A DNA stretch of 64,000 nt from Serinicoccus chungangensis (GTDB lineage: Bacteria; Actinomycetota; Actinomycetes; Actinomycetales; Dermatophilaceae). Under the pieces are notes generated by a model that saw only the letters and a list, made by a program, of their open reading frames with translations, ran no database searches and was not told the origin of the DNA. The position numbers and the translations under genes are program-made. This document shows positions 62,022 to 64,000 of the stretch, piece after piece. The number at the start of each line of letters is the position of its first letter. Position 1 is the first letter of the stretch. The stretch lies in the NCBI RefSeq assembly GCF_001483745.1, contig NZ_LQBL01000022.1, forward strand, positions 240,812-304,811, written 5' to 3'.

Positions 62022-63004
62022 TCGTCCTCCAGGTACCGGGCGGCCCGGCCGTGGCGGGGCGGCACACGACCGGCGCGGACCCGGTCCAGCGGCCTCCCGG
62101 GCCGCACCCAGCCGCCGTGCACCTGCTCTCCCTCGACGGGGGCGAAGAGGTTGCCCTCGCTGCGTTCGGCGGGGGTGCGGGTCATCGCGACCGCGTGGAA
62201 GACCCGGGTGACGATGGCGTCGTAGAGGCCGGGGAGCACCGTGAAGCCGAGGGCGACCCACGGGCCCAACGCGCCCACCATCGTCGTCCGGCGGGGCCGG
62301 TCCAGGCAGGACAGCACGGCCTGCGCCACGGACTCCGGGCTGTCGACCGGGAGCGGGGGGCGACGCCCCAGCGGCAGCCGGCTGGCGGCGTGCTCGTAGA
62401 TGGGCGTGTCCACCGGCCCCGGGGCCACGAGACTCACCCGGAGGTGGCGGTGCCGGCGCTGCTCCACCTGCACGGTCCGGACCAACCCGTGCAGGGCCCA
62501 CTTGGCCGTGATGTAGCTCGACATGTACGGGGTGACGACCCGGCCCAGCAGGGATCCGACCACCACCAGGTCGCCACGGGAGCCCCGGGCGTGGAAGTGG
62601 TGCAGTGCCGCCCGGACGACGTTGGCGGCGCCCAGCAGCGTCACCTCCAGCACCCGGTCCAGGTGCTCCTCGGGCAGCTCGCGGAACTCCGCGTAGGCGA
62701 TGACCCCGGCCGCCTGCACGACGGACTGCACCGGTCCCGCCTGCGCGAAGGCCTCCTCCACCGCGACCCGGTCGGTGACGTCGCAGACGACCGTGTCGAC
62801 CGAGGGGGAGCCCGCGGCCCGGCACTGCCGGGCCGCCTCCGCCAGCGCCGGGGCGGACCGGGCGAGGAGCACGAGCGGCGTGCCGCGCGCGGCGAGCGCC
62901 AGGGCGGTGGCCAGCCCGATGCCGCTGGACCCGCCGGTCACGAGCACGAGGCCGCGCGGTCCGCCCGCACCGTCCGGCCGCGTCGATCGCAGCCGTGCCC
63001 TCAC
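62009..63004 (-). CDS. Short-chain dehydrogenase/reductase, second in cluster
   Basis: 331 aa. LVTGGSSGIGLATALALAAR, CDVTDR, QAAGVIAYAEF, catalytic VGSLLGRVVTPYMSSYITAK with YxxxK, then LVAPGPVDTPIYEHA. The tail has SEGNLFAPVEGEQVHGGW. Close in sequence to the third SDR (shared strings SLLG, MSSY-TAKW--HGL, QVE-R). The longest of the three. GTG 63004 overlaps the first SDR (GTGA). Confidence 0.88.
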   Translation of the reverse strand: MRARLRSTRPDGAGGPRGLVLVTGGSSGIGLATALALAARGTPLVLLARSAPALAEAARQCRAAGSPSVDTVVCDVTDRVAVEEAFAQAGPVQSVVQAAGVIAYAEFRELPEEHLDRVLEVTLLGAANVVRAALHHFHARGSRGDLVVVGSLLGRVVTPYMSSYITAKWALHGLVRTVQVEQRRHRHLRVSLVAPGPVDTPIYEHAASRLPLGRRPPLPVDSPESVAQAVLSCLDRPRRTTMVGALGPWVALGFTVLPGLYDAIVTRVFHAVAMTRTPAERSEGNLFAPVEGEQVHGGWVRPGRPLDRVRAGRVPPRHGRAARYLEDECAP

Positions 63005-63765
63005 AGCCGCCTCGCCCAGGGGTGGCGCAGCACCGGGGTGAGGCGCGGCCACAGCCCCGCCGGCACGAGGCGGGCACCCGTCATGAGCGCCCGCATCCGG
63101 CGGGGGAACACGAGCACCGCGCGGTCCCGGGCCAGCCCCTCCAGGATCCGCGCGGCCGCGTCCTCGGCGGTGATCTTGAAGGGCTGCGGGAAGTCCGCCG
63201 AGTCGGTCATCTCGCTGCGCACGAAGCCGGGCAGGACCGACATCACCCGCACCCCGTCCGCCCGCAGGGAGGCGCGCAGGGCCTCCAGCAGGTTGACCGC
63301 CGCCGCCTTGGTGGGCCCGTAGTAGTCGGCTCCCGGGACTCCCCGGTAGGCGGCCACCGAGGCGATCCCGACGACGGTGCCACCGCCCTGGGCCCGCAGG
63401 GTCGGCAGGGTGACGTCGAGGCACCGGCCCAGCCCCAGGAGGTTGGTGCTCACGTGCTGCTCGAAGGACTCCTGGTCCCACTCCCCCACGTCCGACACCT
63501 GCCAGGTGCCGGCGCAGTAGACGACGAGGTCGAGGCCCCCGAGCTCGGCCAGCACCCCGTCGCAGGCGGTGCGCACACTGTCGGCGTCGGTCACGTCGAC
63601 GGTGACCGGGCGCATCCGCGTACCCGCGGACAGCTCGCTCAGCCGCTCCTCGCGCCGGGCGCTGACGACCACCTCGGCCCCCGCCCGGTCCAGCGCACGG
63701 GCGAGCGCCGCGCCCAGACCGCTGGAGGCCCCGACCAGCCAGCACCGCGCACCCTCGACCTGCAC
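63001..63765 (-). CDS. Short-chain dehydrogenase/reductase, first in cluster
   Basis: 254 aa. LVGASSGLGAALARALDRAG, VTVDVTDADS, VVYCAGTWQVS, ASVAAYRGVPGADYYGPTKA with the Tyr-Lys pair, PGFVRSEMT, FPRRMRALMTG near the end. The PRRMR ending resembles envelope-lipid SDRs of Actinobacteria, but this is a weak clue. GTG 63765 has AGGAGG at 5 nt. A TACCGT hexamer on the minus strand near 63813-63818 may be the operon -10. Confidence 0.9.
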   Translation of the reverse strand: MQVEGARCWLVGASSGLGAALARALDRAGAEVVVSARREERLSELSAGTRMRPVTVDVTDADSVRTACDGVLAELGGLDLVVYCAGTWQVSDVGEWDQESFEQHVSTNLLGLGRCLDVTLPTLRAQGGGTVVGIASVAAYRGVPGADYYGPTKAAAVNLLEALRASLRADGVRVMSVLPGFVRSEMTDSADFPQPFKITAEDAAARILEGLARDRAVLVFPRRMRALMTGARLVPAGLWPRLTPVLRHPWARRL

Positions 63766-63868
63766 GGGGACCTCCTGGTTCGGGACTCGGTGACGTCGCC
63801 GGGGCGAACGGTCCCACGGTAGTCAGCCCGGGCCCGGCGCGCGCGCCCGGCCTGCCCGGGTATGACGA

Positions 63869-63902
63869 AGCCCCGGTCCGCACGCGGGGTGCGGCCGGGG
63901 CT
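63869..63902 (-). terminator. Terminator of the truncated gene at the window end
   Basis: AGCCCCGG (63869-63876) pairs with CCGGGGCT (63895-63902) and CCGCAC (63878-63883) with GTGCGG (63889-63894), with a one-base bulge and a 5-nt loop. It is 42 bp past the minus-strand stop at 63944. It separates that gene from the SDR operon. Confidence 0.75.
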
Positions 63903-63943
63903 GTCGTCGAGGCGGGAGCGGACCCGCCGGGGCGGGGCTGGGG

Positions 63944-64000
63944 TCAGCCGACCCGGCCGTAGCCAGAGACGCCGTCGAACACCGGGCGCAGATCGAGCAG
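63944..64000 (-). CDS. C-terminal 18 codons of an unidentified gene
   Basis: An open minus-strand frame enters from the window edge and ends in TGA (63944-63946), preceded by DLRPVFDGVSGYGRVG. A terminator follows 42 bp later, which supports a real gene. Too short to identify. Confidence 0.45.
   Translation of the reverse strand: MLDLRPVFDGVSGYGRVG

Overview
The window is about 73% GC by eye. It carries almost only chromosomal housekeeping genes with strong GGAGG-type ribosome sites, many GTG starts and many TANNNT hexamers placed 6-8 nt before a start codon (leaderless transcripts). This points to a high-GC actinobacterium. The order mfd / pth-rplY-prs-glmU / ispE-rsmA-tatD-metG / rsmI-pmt / rimJ-glp-ygfA-ruc-mscL matches, from memory, the Mycobacterium Rv0985c-Rv1020 region. 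Gene content (Sdh with one membrane subunit, DUF4126, FUSC, no mycolate genes) fits Micrococcales, perhaps an Intrasporangiaceae-like genus; the genus is a guess. I see no prophage, IS element, CRISPR array or resistance island.

Layout. 1-7 kb: mfd (3' end outside the window), then a TPM-domain membrane protein and PspA. A 719-bp gene-free stretch with three kinds of tandem repeat follows. 7.3-12.1 kb: pth, rplY, prs and glmU on the minus strand, with a divergent TetR gene. 12.2-13.0 kb: tRNA-Gln(UUG) followed directly by seven 32-bp repeats and a MarR gene. 13.1-19.8 kb: an ABC-F ATPase, ispE, rsmA, tatD and metG; the expected rpfB is absent. 20.0-24.2 kb: two tandem, paralogous sigma-factor/membrane-protein pairs. 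24.4-26.5 kb: two small membrane proteins flanking two copies of a palindrome, then rsmI. 26.5-31.7 kb: sdhCAB and a divergent protein mannosyltransferase. 31.7-35.2 kb: an overlapping chain of ornithine carbamoyltransferase, two bacterial PH-domain membrane proteins and a TPR protein. 35.4 kb: tRNA-Ala(CGC). 35.5-39.7 kb: a SepX/GLPR-like membrane protein, rimJ, moaC, glp and divergent ygfA, without galU. 39.7-44.2 kb: a penicillin-acylase-family hydrolase, Ruc/FmdB, a SAF protein and mscL. 44.2-48.2 kb: a short conserved protein and a 1.2-kb-residue helicase-like protein whose ATPase motifs are degenerate. 48.2-52.3 kb: MFS, UBP zinc finger, FUSC, GyrI-like and a voltage-sensor-like membrane protein, then tRNA-Arg(CCU). 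52.4-57.6 kb: SRPBCC, OsmC and a hook-less SbcCD/YhaNO-like nuclease pair. 57.7-61.1 kb: two crcB genes and, divergently, two CNNM/HlyC-type proteins preceded by a 31-codon leader ORF. 61.2-64 kb: three overlapping SDR genes and the last 18 codons of an unidentified gene.

The genes work in several blocks: translation and RNA maintenance (pth, rplY, rsmA, rsmI, metG, ABC-F, three tRNAs), precursor supply (prs, glmU, ispE, ygfA), respiration (sdhCAB), envelope and division (PspA, pmt, glp with the SepX-like protein, mscL, ruc) and DNA repair (mfd, the SbcCD-like pair). The least explained parts are the degenerate helicase with its small partner, the duplicated sigma modules, several short tandem-repeat arrays between genes, and an octamer, GGTATGCC, that occurs on both strands about 13 times more often than base composition predicts.
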